Assembly: GCA_963966185.1 (NCBI GenBank)
Contig: CAWZYM010000272.1
Coordinates: 1 to 64,000 of the forward strand
Direction: 5' to 3'
DNA length: 64,000 nucleotides
DNA from: Rhabditoides inermis
Lineage: Eukaryota > Nematoda > Chromadorea > Rhabditida > Rhabditidae
The notes beneath the pieces were generated by a model. It had not been told where the DNA came from and did not search any database. It saw only the letters and a program-made list of their open reading frames with translations. Below are positions 42,007 through 55,337 of this stretch, one piece after another. The stretch's first letter is position 1; each line of letters opens with the position of its first letter. Made by a program: the position numbers and the translations under genes.

Positions 42007-44222
42007 CTACACATCCGGGCGGTGGCCGGAGCAGCCAGCCTCTCCGTAGTCCGAGACGTTCTCTCCATAGTACTGGTCGTGGTCGTCGCTGCTCAGCCGG
42101 AAGTACTGGTCGGCGCAGTGCTGCAACCGTGGGCGGCATGAATGCGCGAGTGCCGGCTGCTCCGCCCCACCTTGTCTTCGCCGCCGACGCATGTCTTGAA
42201 CGCGTCACCCTCGTTCATGTCGTTGTCGTAAAAGATCTGGAGCACGGACAACTTTTTTCGATATTGTTCAACCCAACCTCATTTGCATGATGATGATAGC
42301 CCTCGAATCCCTCGGGCGGCAGGTGCGGAATCATATCGCGGTGATGAATCACGCGATACGAAGACGGCACCTGCAGCATTCCGCAAGTGAGTCAGCACAT
42401 GGCATCGTCTCGATAGGAGATCGTGTAGTGAGGGTATAGCGAAACACAAAACAATGCGACTCAATGTCAGCAAATGAACGCCAACTGCATAATTATTTGC
42501 ATGTGAACAATGACTGATGTTCATGATGTGTTAGCGTGTAACGTGTACTATTATGCTGTATGCACTAAACATTGTACACAATCCGCTCATCCCCACGACG
42601 AACTCACGACGCTCTCATGCGCCGCAGCGTAGTCCTTGTCGCCCGTGCGAGGTTGACCGAACGTGACGAGAGTGACCTGGGCGTAGTCAGTTTCGGCTTT
42701 TCGGCCACGTGAATGAACATGAAGAACGAAGGTCCACCCTATCACTCGTGTAGATGCCGGTCCGAACGATGTACGCAGCAGCGATCGACGCCATCGATCC
42801 GCCCAGAGAGTGGCCGGTGACCTACGGATCAACGAACGTCTCCTGGACGTGCGAGTGCAGCAAAGCTTGTCGCGTATTGCGTGCGAATACTGTCGTGCAC
42901 TCACGCACAGCTTGTAGGTCGGATACTGCGTCTTGAGCGTGAGCAGGTCGTCTTTCATGCCCGCCTGCCACACTGCCAGCCAGGCCGCGTTGAAGTACTT
43001 GCACACCTTGCCCCCGCCGATGAACGAGTCCTGCACGCGAAGATTGTCGCTATGGGACTTTGCTTGAGCGTGGAAATCTGACTATGACGTTGTTGACAGA
43101 CATGTAAGTATCGACATGAATTCTCAGTGTTCGCACTTTCTTCTCCAAAGCCTCGAGTCCCTCGATGAGGTCCTGCATGCCGCCCACCGAGCCGCTGCAA
43201 GGCACTTGTATTGGAGATGAACGATGGTGTTGTCAGTTATTACTGTATTTTACCGTATCCCACCGTAATTTACGTAATCGATAATGTGTGCTACTTGATT
43301 CGAGATAAATATGCTGATTCTATTCTGTTGTCAGTAGTCACTTTTCGTATGCAATACTTACTTGAATTTAAGTCATTCCCATCTTCCAAATAGAAAGATT
43401 TTTCACACACGAAGAACATCAATGAACAAAGGAAAACTTGCTATTCTAACCAGGTGATGCAAATGATATACTGACGAAGCTCACCGAAAACTGATGACGA
43501 TGGCGGTGTAGTTGTGGCTGACGGCGGTATAGCCGCTGCACGTCGTCTTCTTCACCCCGTCACAACTGACCGTCAGCTGGCGTTTCAGCTAGACTAGCAT
43601 CTCACATCACTGTGCCTTTACATCTAAACTTTGAAACAACGACGTCGTTTGGTTGTTTTAATCTAATCAGTCAGCCATTAGCAAATTACAAGAAACTTTT
43701 CGAACTCGAGTCAAGTCCCGATATCATTCCGCCTAACATTGGCGAAAAAAAATTATGGATAGATGATAAAAGAGAGGCTCCAAAAATTTTTCTACAGCGC
43801 TCCGTGGCGGTACAGACCTCGCGGATTCGAATGTTGTCTTCATCTACATGATGTTTTGCTTGTTTGATGAAAAAAATTCAGTTGCAGGATCGAAATTTGA
43901 ATTTAACACAGCTCACCACAGCATTTCCGAGTCTGTTGGTGAGACACTGCTGGGGTCTGTCCGAGTAAGCAGCGGCAGCCAGCGGCAACATCTTCAAGCA
44001 GAAAAACTTTTCAGTTAAAAAAATTTAAGGTAATGGAAAGAATATGTTGTTTAAAAATACTATAATAGATAGTTTTATCAGAGTTGTTCATGTTTTTGTT
44101 TTTGTTTGTTGGATTTCTTGTCGTATTCGAACTGCGCTCACCTTGTTTCTTCCAAAATTATCGGTGAAAGGAACAGTCCCGTAAGCAAAACGCAGCACTG
44201 CAAGAAGGATCAGCAACTGCAT
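42007..44222 (-). CDS. secreted class 3 lipase (10 exons, 293 aa)
   Basis: Predicted triacylglycerol lipase of the fungal-type class 3 alpha/beta-hydrolase family. Exons: 44222-44142, 43991-43917, 43588-43485, 43194-43137, 43030-42905, 42821-42746, 42696-42608, 42370-42278, 42236-42171 and 42120-42007. All join in frame. A signal peptide opens the protein (MQLLILLAVLRFAYG). TCSGYTAVSHNYTAIVISFR is the typical first strand and oxyanion region, GGGKVCKYFNAAW follows, and VTGHSLGGSMASIAAAY holds the nucleophile serine in GHSLGG. Then come TLVTFGQPRTGD, SYRVIHHRDMIPHLPPEGFE (the Asp of the triad) and GYHHHANE (His region). The C-terminal cysteines fit the nematode family: CVGGED, HCADQYF, YGEAGC. 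The fourth exon's donor (GTGCGA) is the least certain. Extracellular or gut-lumen action is inference from the signal peptide. Confidence 0.88.
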
Positions 44223-44474
44223 GCCAGTCACAAACGATCAATTCGAGAAGTTCCGCTGCGCGCGTACGTTATCGGGTCACATCACCTCGAAACCGCTTAT
44301 CACAATTCCGAACTGATAAGTCATGTTCACAAGCAATACTAACAATTAATTGCACACAACAATCGTTCTAAATGAAGTCGAAAGAAAACAATAGGTACAG
44401 ATGAAATCATGTTTGATTATCGAGATAAACGTAACAAAACGACTAAAGGTGAAGTACTCATGCTGATGAGCGTT

Positions 44475-45929
44475 CTACACGGTTCTCACAGAGAACACTG
44501 CAATGGCTTCGTGTTGGCATGGCTGTTTGTTGAACAGGTCGTGTCGCACGTGGCGCAGACAGAGCAGCGACAGCGGCTGGCACACGAGAATCAGGTCAGA
44601 AACGAGTCGGAACTGAAAACAGCTATCAGTTAAAGAAACCCTCCAGGGAAAAAGTGAGCTGGGGCCGGGCCCGATGAGGTCTTTGAAGACGCAGCTCCAG
44701 ACTCACCCCATTCTGACTCCAGTGAAGAAGATGCGCGCTCGGCGTGAACATTGCGTAGGCCTGTGTGATGGTTGACTGTTTGTCGTGACTCACAGGTTAC
44801 GGTGCACACCTCACACAAGTTTTGTCGAGTGACATTGTGATAAACACTCTCAGCTCACCTTGGCCGCCTGTACGCAGCCCATCAGAAACGAGCAGCCATT
44901 CATGGCCAGCGATATGGCAAGCAAGTACACGCTCTGTGAACACATCGTAGATGAGCAGACAGTGCTGCGCTCACCAGCCCACTGTTCGCGTCGTCTTCAT
45001 CGCGCGCTGCCGCGAGAATGTTGTTCAGCTCTGCGGACAGACTGCAGCTCAGCGGCACACACACGAGACACACTGAGATGCAGACGAGCGCGTAGACGGC
45101 ACAGTTGAGCTGCAGAGAAATGCATCGATGATGAATTGGTATTGATGTTACCATTGTCAGTCGCGCGTCGAGCTCCACGAACATGTGGGTGTCGTTGTTC
45201 ACCGCCAACTCGTAAGCGAACACTTCCGCAATTACAATGTGAACCTGTTCAAGCGATTCATGAAAAATAATGTGTGTTTTTAGACGGTTTGACAAAGCAA
45301 CGGGAAATACTCGTTTCTATAACTGAACAAAAGTCGGAGTGCGTGAAATGGTGTTCAACACTGATGAGCAAATGTCTTTCCTGGATTCTCAAACACTTCT
45401 AACAATGTAACTCCTCGATGAAACAACTAGACTAGAAGTGAGCTTTTTTATGTGTGCGAAAAAAAACAAATCTAAAATACCTGCGGTAGAACAGAGCAGG
45501 CGACTTGCATGCCCACGTACAAGTGGATGCGACGCGCGCACCACATCCTCTCGTACGTCACGGGGTGTTTGACGGCCGCGTAGCGGTTGATGGTCGTCAG
45601 CAGAGTGCCGATCTGATTGCCAATCAACGCCACGCCCGACACGAACAAGCAGTTCGAGAAGAACACACTGTGCTCCTCTTCCCAGGCTGAGCCCACTGTT
45701 GTCAAGCAAGTGTTTGCGAAATATCCGGTAATGTTGAATACACCTGTATTTTTTATTGAGGACAGCGTTTTTTCACACGTAGCATACCATTAATGATCCA
45801 GATGCAGTAAAACGCCGGGTGAAATCGATTCCATCGCAGGCAAACCAGAATGAAAATGACCAGATAGAGTAGGATTATAGGAACTTCGAGCAGTGAAAGC
45901 GCGAAGCTCATGATACTGATGATTTTCAT
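44475..45929 (-). CDS. srv/srg-like serpentine chemoreceptor, copy 1 (7 exons, 299 aa)
   Basis: Seven-transmembrane receptor on the minus strand. Exons: 45929-45788, 45743-45481, 45244-45152, 45109-44975, 44933-44859, 44760-44707 and 44612-44475, all in frame to TAG. Motifs: LEVPIILLYLVIFILV in TM1; GNQIGTLLTTINRYAAVKHP then VTYERMW at the end of TM3, matching the 'NR..AV..P..Y' signature of the srv/srg/srx group; LNCAVYALVCISVCLVCVPL in TM5; FRLVSDLILVCQPLSLLCLR in TM7. A paralogue lies 10 kb away at 54.5-56.6 kb with the same gene order of exons. The exact srv versus srg assignment cannot be settled by eye. It is 252 bp from the lipase gene start and on the same strand. Confidence 0.83.
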
Positions 45930-46700
45930 AGCGGCAGTCGTCGTGAAAGTGATGGTTCATAGAACAGAATTCACTTCTCATTGCGGAGAACGTCAGATAT
46001 TCAAGACCTTTTTTTTTCCAAGCGAATGCGCTCATTCGGAAACACAAAAATCAAGACTACAAAAAAATGAATCTGGCACCGTGAAAAATCAGAAAGGTGA
46101 AAAAAAAGGAACTCAGAACTCAAATCCATGAAACATTCGACTTCGTTTTTTTTATTAACAGTCTAACCAAATACCTAATTTTTGGGTCGTTTTATGATAG
46201 AAAAACTCTGAAACTCAAGAACTCTTTTTCAACGTACTTCGCCAAGTTTTATTTAGAAAAAAAATGCCTGAATATGTGTAAAGCCTAAAGATCACTACAT
46301 AGTTTTCTTTTTGTCTTTTTGTCATATGTACTGTGTTTGTGCGCAAAAACATGCTCGAATCAGATTTGCATGAAAAGTTTGTCTGTTTGGTGGACCAACA
46401 TTACTGCCGTACAATGAAACCAATCCTTTTTGTTTTCGACCTCGAACTTTAAGAACTGTCACTTTTCGAAACTTTCCCAAGCACAGTTTTTTTTTCTTCT
46501 TTTTCCCAAGCACAGTTTATTGACGAAACTTTCCCAAGCACAGTTTATTGACGCAATGTTTTTTTTCTGGTAACAAGACAAATGGACAACAAAAACACAA
46601 CTTTGAACTAAACTCTGAGAGAGTACGCTAAAGAAGTTATACACAAACGCACAAAAAGTTTTACACGAGCAATATTTTTTGACGTTAATAAGCCTTTGCT
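45930..46700. other. intergenic; short tandem block at 46467-46555
   Basis: The phrase TTTCCCAAGCACAGTTTATT recurs two to three times near 46470-46550. No coding signal otherwise. Confidence 0.5.
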
Positions 46701-46701
46701 T

Positions 46702-49700
46702 TCAGTTAACAGATAAAAACTGTGGTGTGGTCGCTCTGCGAACTGTGGCGTTCATGATTGTAGCCAGTTCTACATGCGTGACTAATTGTAGACGAGGTCG
46801 GCACTGAAACAAACTAAAATAGTAAATGAAAACAATAATCAGTAAAGTGTCAAATCTTGTGATTGACGTAATCGAAATGACAGTTTGATTCTGTGAATGC
46901 TTGTCATGCGTCACAGATGATAATCATTTCGATTTCAATCACAAGAAAGGAGAAGTCACGATGAAATTTCCAAATGCATTGGGTACGAAAGTACGTCAGA
47001 GCAACTCACAATAGACATGAGGTTTCTGGCCGTGGCGCGCAGCTCTCTGATGTTGTAGATGACAATGAACGGGTCGAATATGGGGTAGATGGTGACGGTG
47101 AAGCAGACGATGCGCGAGTACGCAAACTCCACGCCGAACAGCGGCAAGATGATGTTCACCGCGAGCGGGATGAAGTTGAGGCAGATCGGGATAGCTGTCT
47201 GAACGACTGTGATTGTTTCGGAGAGACTTGAACTGGAACTGACTTGTAGCATGAGTGCTCGGAAGAGTTGCGCCTGATTGGATCGGAACGCCACGTTGAG
47301 CTTTCCCGAGGACAGTCGCCGCGCGATCTCCATTGCAGCCAACACTATCGCGATCAGGAGGGACAACTAGAAATAATAACGGCGTCGTTATTGGTTGGAT
47401 CGTTTCTGTGTAGACTCACCAGATGGGCGATGACTCCCGCGAATCCCCACAGTGCCCGGTCTTCGTAGAACCACTCTCCCGCCGCACTCGCCTTGAAAAG
47501 GTATGTTAAGTTTTGCGAGTCATTTGAGATGTTCGCGCGTTTGTATACTGATGTTTGTCCTTCACAGCTTCACACGCATTAGACAGTCGCTGGGCAATGA
47601 GAGCGGTCTGTGCGCGCTTTTTCCTCTCACTGCGTGTTGCCGTGGCAAGAAAAAAAGTGTGCCGTGTTGTTCTTGCGACTTCTTGCAACTTTAAACAGAA
47701 ACAAACTTCTTGCAACTTTAAACATTTGCCGTAAATTTGTATAGATCAAAACCGAGCAGTCTATGTTTCAACAAAAAAAAAGATATTTGTTTTAGTAGTT
47801 ACCCACGTGTTAGAGATTTTTCTCGAATTTATTAGTTCAAATGTCGTTTTCTTTTAGTTTATTCTTTTCATTTGGAAATAACTGTGTACTCACAGTCAGA
47901 TCCCCGAGGGCTGAGAAATCGGCAATTAGGAGAAGACACCGCACATCACACACCACGAAACCATGTCACCACAACACCTTGTGTCGACACCACGATATTT
48001 GAACATAATTTTTCGTGCTTGAAGTTACTGTACATTGATGATGTGTGCACTCTTACAGTAAGATGGCTCTCACAGTAATCGTAATATCCACACGTTCTTA
48101 TTTTATGAATGGCGGAAGTGAATGGTTTTCTGCCAAAAGCACACCGCGGCCTTACATTTAGCTAACAAACGCGCCCAGTCGGCTCAAAGCAAGAATGGTG
48201 AGCAAGCGGCACGTCCTGCGCGCTTTCTTTTTTTGTAATTTCGAGTATCTGACCGTGAAAAAAAGAAAAGCAGGCTTCTGACAACTTCGGGGCCCGACAG
48301 ACTTTTCCGCTAATAAAATCGCAGCGATTCCGTGATGTATTAAGATGCTCTATCGATTAGCGATTTCGCCAGCGATTCGCTACCGTAACCCAAATCGCGA
48401 ACGTCAGCGATTTGACCGTCAGACTTTTTCGATTGAAATTTTCAGCGAATCGCTACTTTTATCGCTGCGATTCAAATTCGCTGCGATTTGGTAGTTTCCG
48501 GATTTTCGCAGATTTCGACGCAATTTCAGTCTTTTGATGATTTATGTTGTATATCGTTGTTATTATTTCTGATACTTTTTCACAAATGCTATATTTATAC
48601 TTTATAGTATCAAAAAGGTAGTTTGCACGGGATTTGGAGCTTTCTGCACTCGAAATTACACAAGATCTTATGCATCAGCGGTTCGTTGGACGTTATGCAT
48701 CTGATGATTATACACATTATAAACAAATTCTATGACCAAAAACAAATAAATACATGACATTTTTGCATATGCGATAAGCTATTCACTGGCAAATAGCATT
48801 CTCGCGATTCCAAAATCGCTGCGATTTCGAGCACCGGCGATTTCGCTATCGCTCTACATTCAGCGAAAGCGATTCGCTATCGCTGAGCGAAAAAGTCTGT
48901 CGGGCCCCATCTTGCGAAACACTGTTTTTCTTCTTTACTGTTCACAATTCTCTCCCATGTGCGACTTAGCAGGCAGGCGGCAGGCAGCAGATATCCACGG
49001 ACAGCGACTACTTCTTCGAACATGAGTTTATTGGTTTATTGATTCATTGATCAACCCATCTATAGGTAGACTTGTTCATTATTATGTAATAAAGCGTTTT
49101 GCATGCATGCTAACCCCACTGTAGAAAATGTTGTATTGTGAGCTACTAACAGCTGATTGTTCATCTCTGATGAAGCCCGGCAATCAGTTAGCACAACTGT
49201 TAGGTGATAGGGCAGAAACAGTGTGTGCTATGTAGGTTGTGCATGCTTTGTTTGTTTGCTTTGCTTTATAAAAGCTAGTGCTAGTTATCTGCAGTTGGTT
49301 TCCGATTTCACTCACCGTTCGATACTGGAACCCGACGAGGCCTCCTTCGACCGCGTGCAGACCATAGTTGTCACGGATGTAGGGAGCTACCTGAAACAAC
49401 GCAAGGTTCACGAGAAAAGTCACAAGTCACTTGTCATGGGTGAGCCCGCGCACTTGTTGCCACTTTGCATGTCCACCAATTAATTCCCACTTTTCCAAAC
49501 TTCACTCACCGCTGCTATCTTCTCCACCGTTGGCGTTCCGACGTCGAACGTGAACAGAAATATCATCACGTAGTAGACGGCTACAATTGAGAAGATGCCC
49601 AGGTAGCGAGGGATCAGTGGAATGTACACCGGCCTGAAATGAAGGCTATGATTGCATAGTGCATCATACCAGTTTGAATTGAATAACTGGAGCATCACAC

Positions 49701-50600
49701 CGATACCACTACATCAAAAGTTTCAAAACTGACACAATGAAAGCATAGTTTTTTCTCTCGCAATTTTCACTTTCTTATCTTTTTTTACTTACAAACAAAA
49801 GTGAATACTTGTGTCGTGCCACAACATGTACAGTACTCATACATCTACTGAATCAGAAAAAAAACACCTAGTGTGTGCGCTTGAGTGAACGTATATGACG
49901 TGTCACATCTCACTGAGTGATCGCACTACTCGTCAACCACCTGCATATGATGATGTATCTGTACATGAACTGGCAGGTGAGCGAGAGATGGCAGAGAATG
50001 TAGAAGCCGCAGAACGCGAGTAGGAAGGGCTTTCGGTTCCAGCCCTCTAGGAGTGGAGACATCGAGATCATGTAGTAGGCGTCCGTGCCGGAGAAGCACA
50101 ACTGAAAGTGAACGCGTCGTCAGCGTTTCTCGATTATGCCAGCATACTTCTTTTTTCACTTGAGCAACCTTTTTGTCACTGTATTCACATTATTAGACCC
50201 TTTTTTCACTATTGTTTCGGTGTTGTGAACGGAACACTCATGTGTCATGTGCTTACTTATGTAGCTGCGGCAATCACAAAGAGCAAACAATTGCAAAGTG
50301 GGTATCAATGTGTCACAAGTATTCTCAAAAACAGCTACTTTTCCAGCAACGGACTAACACATTGGACATTGGTCTGTCCACCCCTGCATATTTTTTTTCT
50401 GAAACACGTACCGGTATACACAAGGCGTTGGAGATGGCAAAGCAAATGTTGACGACTGCGAACGATCCGAGCAGGTACTTGTACTGACGCATCTTCGACG
50501 TGTTCGACTTGTAGAGCACGACGAAGAGAAGGATGTTGAAGACGATCGTCATGACGGAAGTCGCGTAGACGGAACGAATGTGGTATTCGACGGGAATCAT
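46702..50600 (-). CDS. str/srh-superfamily serpentine chemoreceptor (8 exons, 344 aa)
   Basis: Exons: 50600-50412, 50101-49941, 49633-49510, 49390-49316, 47491-47420, 47366-47244, 47198-47010 and 46803-46702. Every phase matches and the frame ends at TGA. Motifs of the nematode str group: KSNTSKMRQYKYLLGSFAVV (the TP/M..YK loop and TM2), CQFMYRYIIIC (the 'FhYRY' position), QAQLFRALMLQTAIPICLNF then IPLAV (close to the QLf.aL..Q..iP....iP TM6 consensus), and IYPIFDPFIVIYNIRELR in TM7. A 45-nt intron (47243-47199) is inferred because removing it restores the MLQTAIP consensus. It is a multiple of three with no stop, so retention would insert 15 residues. The ATG at 50600 is preferred, but an upstream in-frame ATG at 50648 exists before an acceptor-like TTTTAG. 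Intron 4 is about 1.8 kb and holds transposon sequence. Confidence 0.85.
47912..47995. repeat. one-sided remnant of the CACCAC fold-back family
   Basis: The edge TCGGCAATTAGGAG is followed by GACACC and CACCAC repeats and GTGTCGACACCACG, as at 3.8 and 59.3 kb. No opposite edge is present. Confidence 0.55.
48289..48908. mobile_element. 620-bp inverted-terminal element with GCGATT repeats
   Basis: GGGGCCCGACAGACTTTTCC at the left is mirrored by GAAAAAGTCTGTCGGGCCCC at the right. The interior is full of GCGATTCGC/GCGATTT motifs in both orientations. It sits in intron 4 of the str-like receptor. No coding and no evident target duplication. Confidence 0.7.
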
Positions 50601-50649
50601 GGTTACAGCTAAAAGAATGAATGAGTTCAGCTCTATATTCGCAAACAAT

Positions 50650-52750
50650 GGTGAAATGAACGAGAGTAAGTACGACTGAGAGTCAGGGTCAGCTTTAGCG
50701 CTCTGTCACAGGCCTACTTACACAGGCGCTGCAATGTAAAAACGCCGCAAGAGCGTTAATTGAAAAGAGAGAAGACTTCGAGAACAACTATTTTATTGAC
50801 GAATGATTGAAAAGGACAGTTAAGAACACGCAAGGACAGCTAAGGACAGTTTGAGGGGGTGTCAAGGGGAAAGTTAGCCTTTGCCGACAGATGCCTCATG
50901 AGATCACTTTTAATGAGTACATCACTTTGAAGTTTTGTGCATGAACTACGATTGCCACCGTCAGTTCACGATAGTTCTCGAAAGTAAAAAAAACCACGAC
51001 GTGAACCATAAACGGAACATGTGAATTAAGATTCGCAAAGTTTTGAATTTATTGTTGATGTTGAGAATAAATAGGTTACTGATTCGGCTCTCAAAATGAA
51101 ACTCGCGCAATAACAGCAGGGCGAGAGATCGCAGACAGGCAGCACGCGGTCTGTGACAGTATAACCCATCAAACACAATCGTGCGTCACCAAAACATCCA
51201 TTTGCAGTTCTGCTAGCGTAAGATGAAACTGTTCGTATGACCATACGCACCAAACTTTTTTCTCACTACGAAATTCGTCAAATGGTTTCCTATTTTTCTG
51301 TTCACTTTACAAAACGATTCATACTTTATGAGTGTTTTTTTCGAAGACACACCACAAACTTGCGCCTGTTTTTATAGGAACAGGTAAGATCAGTTAAAGA
51401 TAAAAGATGAAAGATAAAAGATGCATTCTCACGATTGTCACTAAAAATTTCTTGAATCAAAAAAAAATAATTTTTAAAGTGAGAGATTTCACGGTCAGAG
51501 AAGATTCTATGCCCTGGTCTCATCAAGGGAATTTACATGGCAAAACGCAATGTGGTATTATGATGTAGTGAATATCAGAAACACAGTAGTAATCTATTAG
51601 TTTACTTCCTCGTTTCGCGATCTTCGCATTTCTCACAATCTTCATGCGCGTTTGTGGTCTCGCCACTGAAACAAAAACCATCACGAAGTTTTCGTTATGA
51701 AATACTAAACTAATGACTAGTGCTTCCCGCAATTTTCAGTAGAACTACTGATGAGAATAGAAAGTTGTAAGAAGTAGCAGTTACTGTCACGGCGTGTGAC
51801 ATTCAGGTAATCACATACGCACTTGGACGAAGTGTCGAGTACAGTATTCGTCTGTAAATGTAATCTGTACGACTCTTATTAGCTGTGAGTAAGTATAGCA
51901 TGAATGACATAGACACGTACGAAAGAGGACGAACGGGCGATGGACACGAGCGACTACCGATTGGAGGCCGCGCAACGTCACTCGAGAACACGGACGGCCG
52001 CCAACCCGCTGGGCACATTTTGTCCGCAGTATTAAAAACTGTTTTATGGACGCAGAAAGAACTACAAGTAGTGGGCAACTGCAACTCGAGACCGTTCACT
52101 GTGGCGAAAGATGGGCTCCGCGCTCGCAAGCTGAAGGCGATTTTTGTTCGATCGAGAATCGTTCTCAAATAGTGTTTGTTCCATGTATATCAGCTTTCTA
52201 TCACATTTATCCAGACGTTCATGATAGAACGTATTGCTTTGTGCTGTTTACGTGAATGTACCATCATGAATCATTTTTTCTAGATTAACGTCGCAAAAAA
52301 CCTTGTCAACACCTTAGGTTCTTCTATACTTTGTTTTGTACATTTGAAGCGGCGCGGGGATACATGCGGGGATGCGGCGCCTGTTTGTTTTGATATATTT
52401 TTTTGATATATTTTTTTGATATATTTTTTTCATAAGTGGCGCGCACAGCGTCCCATGTACCAATAATTATAAATCTGTTTCGCATTTTACGGATCAGCCT
52501 GAACTGAAAATTTGATTTGATCCAGCTTTATCAAATTGATCACTCAAATAGAAACAAAAGTAGGCTCCAGTTCCATAAACAGTGTAGGTTATTTATGAGC
52601 ATTAGAAGGTATGTAGTGACCTCGAGGGACTAATGTGAATGGCATGCGTTGCGTAGTCAGAGGCAGCGCAGTACTATACGCAAATCCGTTTCAACACAAG
52701 GTTTTGAAAAGTTTTTTTTTTAAATTTGCTGTGAGGGAGGGGGTTTATCT
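50650..52750. other. intergenic; one possible exon at 51885-52172 (+)
   Basis: A 95-codon plus-strand frame (MNDIDTYERGRTGDGHERLP, then TSLENTDGRQPAGHILS and ARKLKAIFVRSRIVLK) reads like protein but has no recognised motif. A 15-bp unit, TTTTGATATATTTTT, is repeated three times at about 52388-52430. The rest is featureless AT-rich sequence. Confidence 0.35.
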
Positions 52751-52756
52751 ATATCC

Positions 52757-54145
52757 TATATCACACCGTCTCTGTAAGAATCGGACGAGGTGGTTACTAG
52801 GAGCTATGCCGGCGCATACAAGGATTATCGAAGGTTCTCTACAAGATGTATAGGGTCGTTTTTATCAAATATGCAAATTTGGCCTATTAAGGGTCCACTA
52901 CCTCAAATCGGTCAATTTTTGCCAAAACACTTAAAATAAAAGCTTGTTCGATTTCTTATCAGAATCTAAGAACTTTTTCATATAAAATGTTTTTCGAAAA
53001 AAATAAGTTCAAAAAAGTTATGATCAAAAAGATGAAAAATTTGCATACTTTCGATTTTTTTGAAAATGTTGCTGACCTGAGAAGCAAGAATAATTAGCAC
53101 CATTTGAAAAAGCGTGTTTTGTTTGGTCTACATGTTTTTTATGAAGAAAATCAATCCTGACATCATCTGCCATCCAGACGGTTGAAAGTGGTCCGGAAAG
53201 CGATGTTTTGGCATTTTTCGATTTTTCGCCCTGTGTCACTGCGAAGAAGCAAAAAGCAAATACACCATGATAATCTACGCACTTTGTTCAGTATATGGAC
53301 GTGTTTTCATGAAAATCTATCATGACGTCATCTGCCATCCAGACGGTTGAAAGTGGTCCGGACAAGTTTGCAGTTATTGTGCACCTTTAATTATCATTTC
53401 AAACTATCAAAAAGATATCTCAAGATCCAAGATTTTTGCTCGTGTGATTCAGTGCATTCCCGTTTGCTGTTTTTGTTCGTTATCCCGCTCAAGTTTTTCG
53501 TTGACCCATATCCGTTGGTTGTACTGGATAGTGCAAATGCAACCGTCTGGTCTGGATGGCAGATGACGTCATGATAGATTGCCATGAAAACACGTCCATA
53601 TACTAAACGAAGTGCGTAGATTATCATGGTGTATTTGCTTTTTGCTTCTTCGCAGTGACACAGGGCGAAAAATCCAAAAATGCCGAAACATCGCTTTCCG
53701 GACCACTTTCAACCGTCTGGATGGCAGATGATGTCAGGATTGATTTTCTTCATAAAAATCATGTAGACCAAACAAAACACGCTCTTTCAAATGGTGCTAA
53801 TCATTCTTGCTTCTCAGGTCAGCAACATTTTCAAAAAATCGAAAATATGCAAATTTTTCATCTTTTTGATCATAACTTTTTTGAACTTATTTTTTTCGAA
53901 AAACATTTTATATGAAAAAGTTCTTAGAATTTGATAAGGAATCGAACGAGCTCTTATTTTCAGTGTTTTGGTAAAAATTGTTCGATTTGAGGTAGTGGTC
54001 CCTTAATGGGCCAAATTTGCATATTTGACAAAAACGACCCTATACATCTTGTAGAGGACCTTCGATAATCCTTGTATGCGCCTGCATAGCTCCTAGTAAC
54101 CACATGCCCAAAAAGTATCCGATTCTTACAGAGACGGTGTGATAT
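52757..54145. repeat. long inverted repeat, arms about 600 bp
   Basis: The left arm (52757-53364) starts ATATCACACCGTCTCTGTAA. The right arm (53539-54145) ends with its complement, TTACAGAGACGGTGTGATAT. The spacer is about 175 bp. Shared marks along the arms include TACAAGGATTATCGAAGGT, TTTGCATA.TT and CGCCCTGTGTCACTGCGAAG. Within each arm, CATCTGCCATCCAGACGGTT occurs twice (53164 and 53327 on the left). Arms differ by scattered substitutions. Confidence 0.85.
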
Positions 54146-54532
54146 GACGATTGTGGTGCTGTCCTTCTTGCCCTTCACTCTGAATCTGTTTAGGTCATCA
54201 AAGAACCATTATGGACGAAAATGAAATACTTAGATTGTGATCGAGTGAAAACATACGTCATGAAAGGTTACTGGATACTTTATAGCACTGAGTTCGGGTA
54301 TAAAGAAAGAAATAACCAATTCCTTCAGATTTCACTTTTTACTTCAAAATCGTTCACCGACATGTCATCAGCGGAACTACTTAATATTACTTTTAGTTTC
54401 AGCAATGACTTGCTGATTAGAGTTTATTCATCAAAAAAAAACAATACATCGTCAAAAAATCATCGGCTAATAATGACATGACTAATCAGAGTGTCTTTAA
54501 ATTATCTGGAACTGAACCAAAGGAAAGTTCAT

Positions 54533-55296
54533 TCATGCGCACTGACGGGTGATGGTAATGGGACGCTTTTGTCGGTGCTTGAACGCCACTGATGTGACTT
54601 GCGAAGCGGACAGACCGCGAGAGAAGAGGCTGATTCGGACAGTGCGCAGACAGAGCAGAGACAGCGGCTGGCAGAAGAGAAGCACGTCCGACAGAAGTTG
54701 GAACTGAAAACACATCACACTTCTGTCTTCGAACAAAACAACAGAAAGAATGAGCGCAGACGCGTTACCCTGTTCACTAAAGAAGAATAACAGACATGTC
54801 GGAAAGCGGGAAGAACGTGTTGGGACAAACGGTCTTGCTGTTTCCCCATCTCACCACGTCTTGTGTGAGCTGTAGGAGTGCGATGCTGGCGGTGAGCTGC
54901 GCCCACAGCTTCACTCCCTGCGCCACGCCCATGAGCAGCGTGAACGCGAACTGCACCTGCGTCACCACCAGCAGGTAGTCCTGCAACACACACCCGTCAA
55001 CGACAACGGAACATCAGTTTTTTCCGACTAGTGTAAGAGTAAGTACACAATCGCTCTGAGGCTTTCTGATGACATGGAATAGAAAATTGTCACGTGAGTG
55101 AAGAGTGAACACAACAAAACCTATGTAACTTGAAGCTGACAAAACGCACAGTGTTCTTGGACTTGGCGCTGTGTGGGCGCTTGTTGGAAAACAATCCGTT
55201 GATCGCTCGGAACAGGCATACGTTGAGTGGGATGCCGATGAGACAGACAAGAGCGCACACGGAGCAGTAGATGATGCGGTTCGACTGAATGGAATG

Positions 55297-55337
<41 letters not shown>

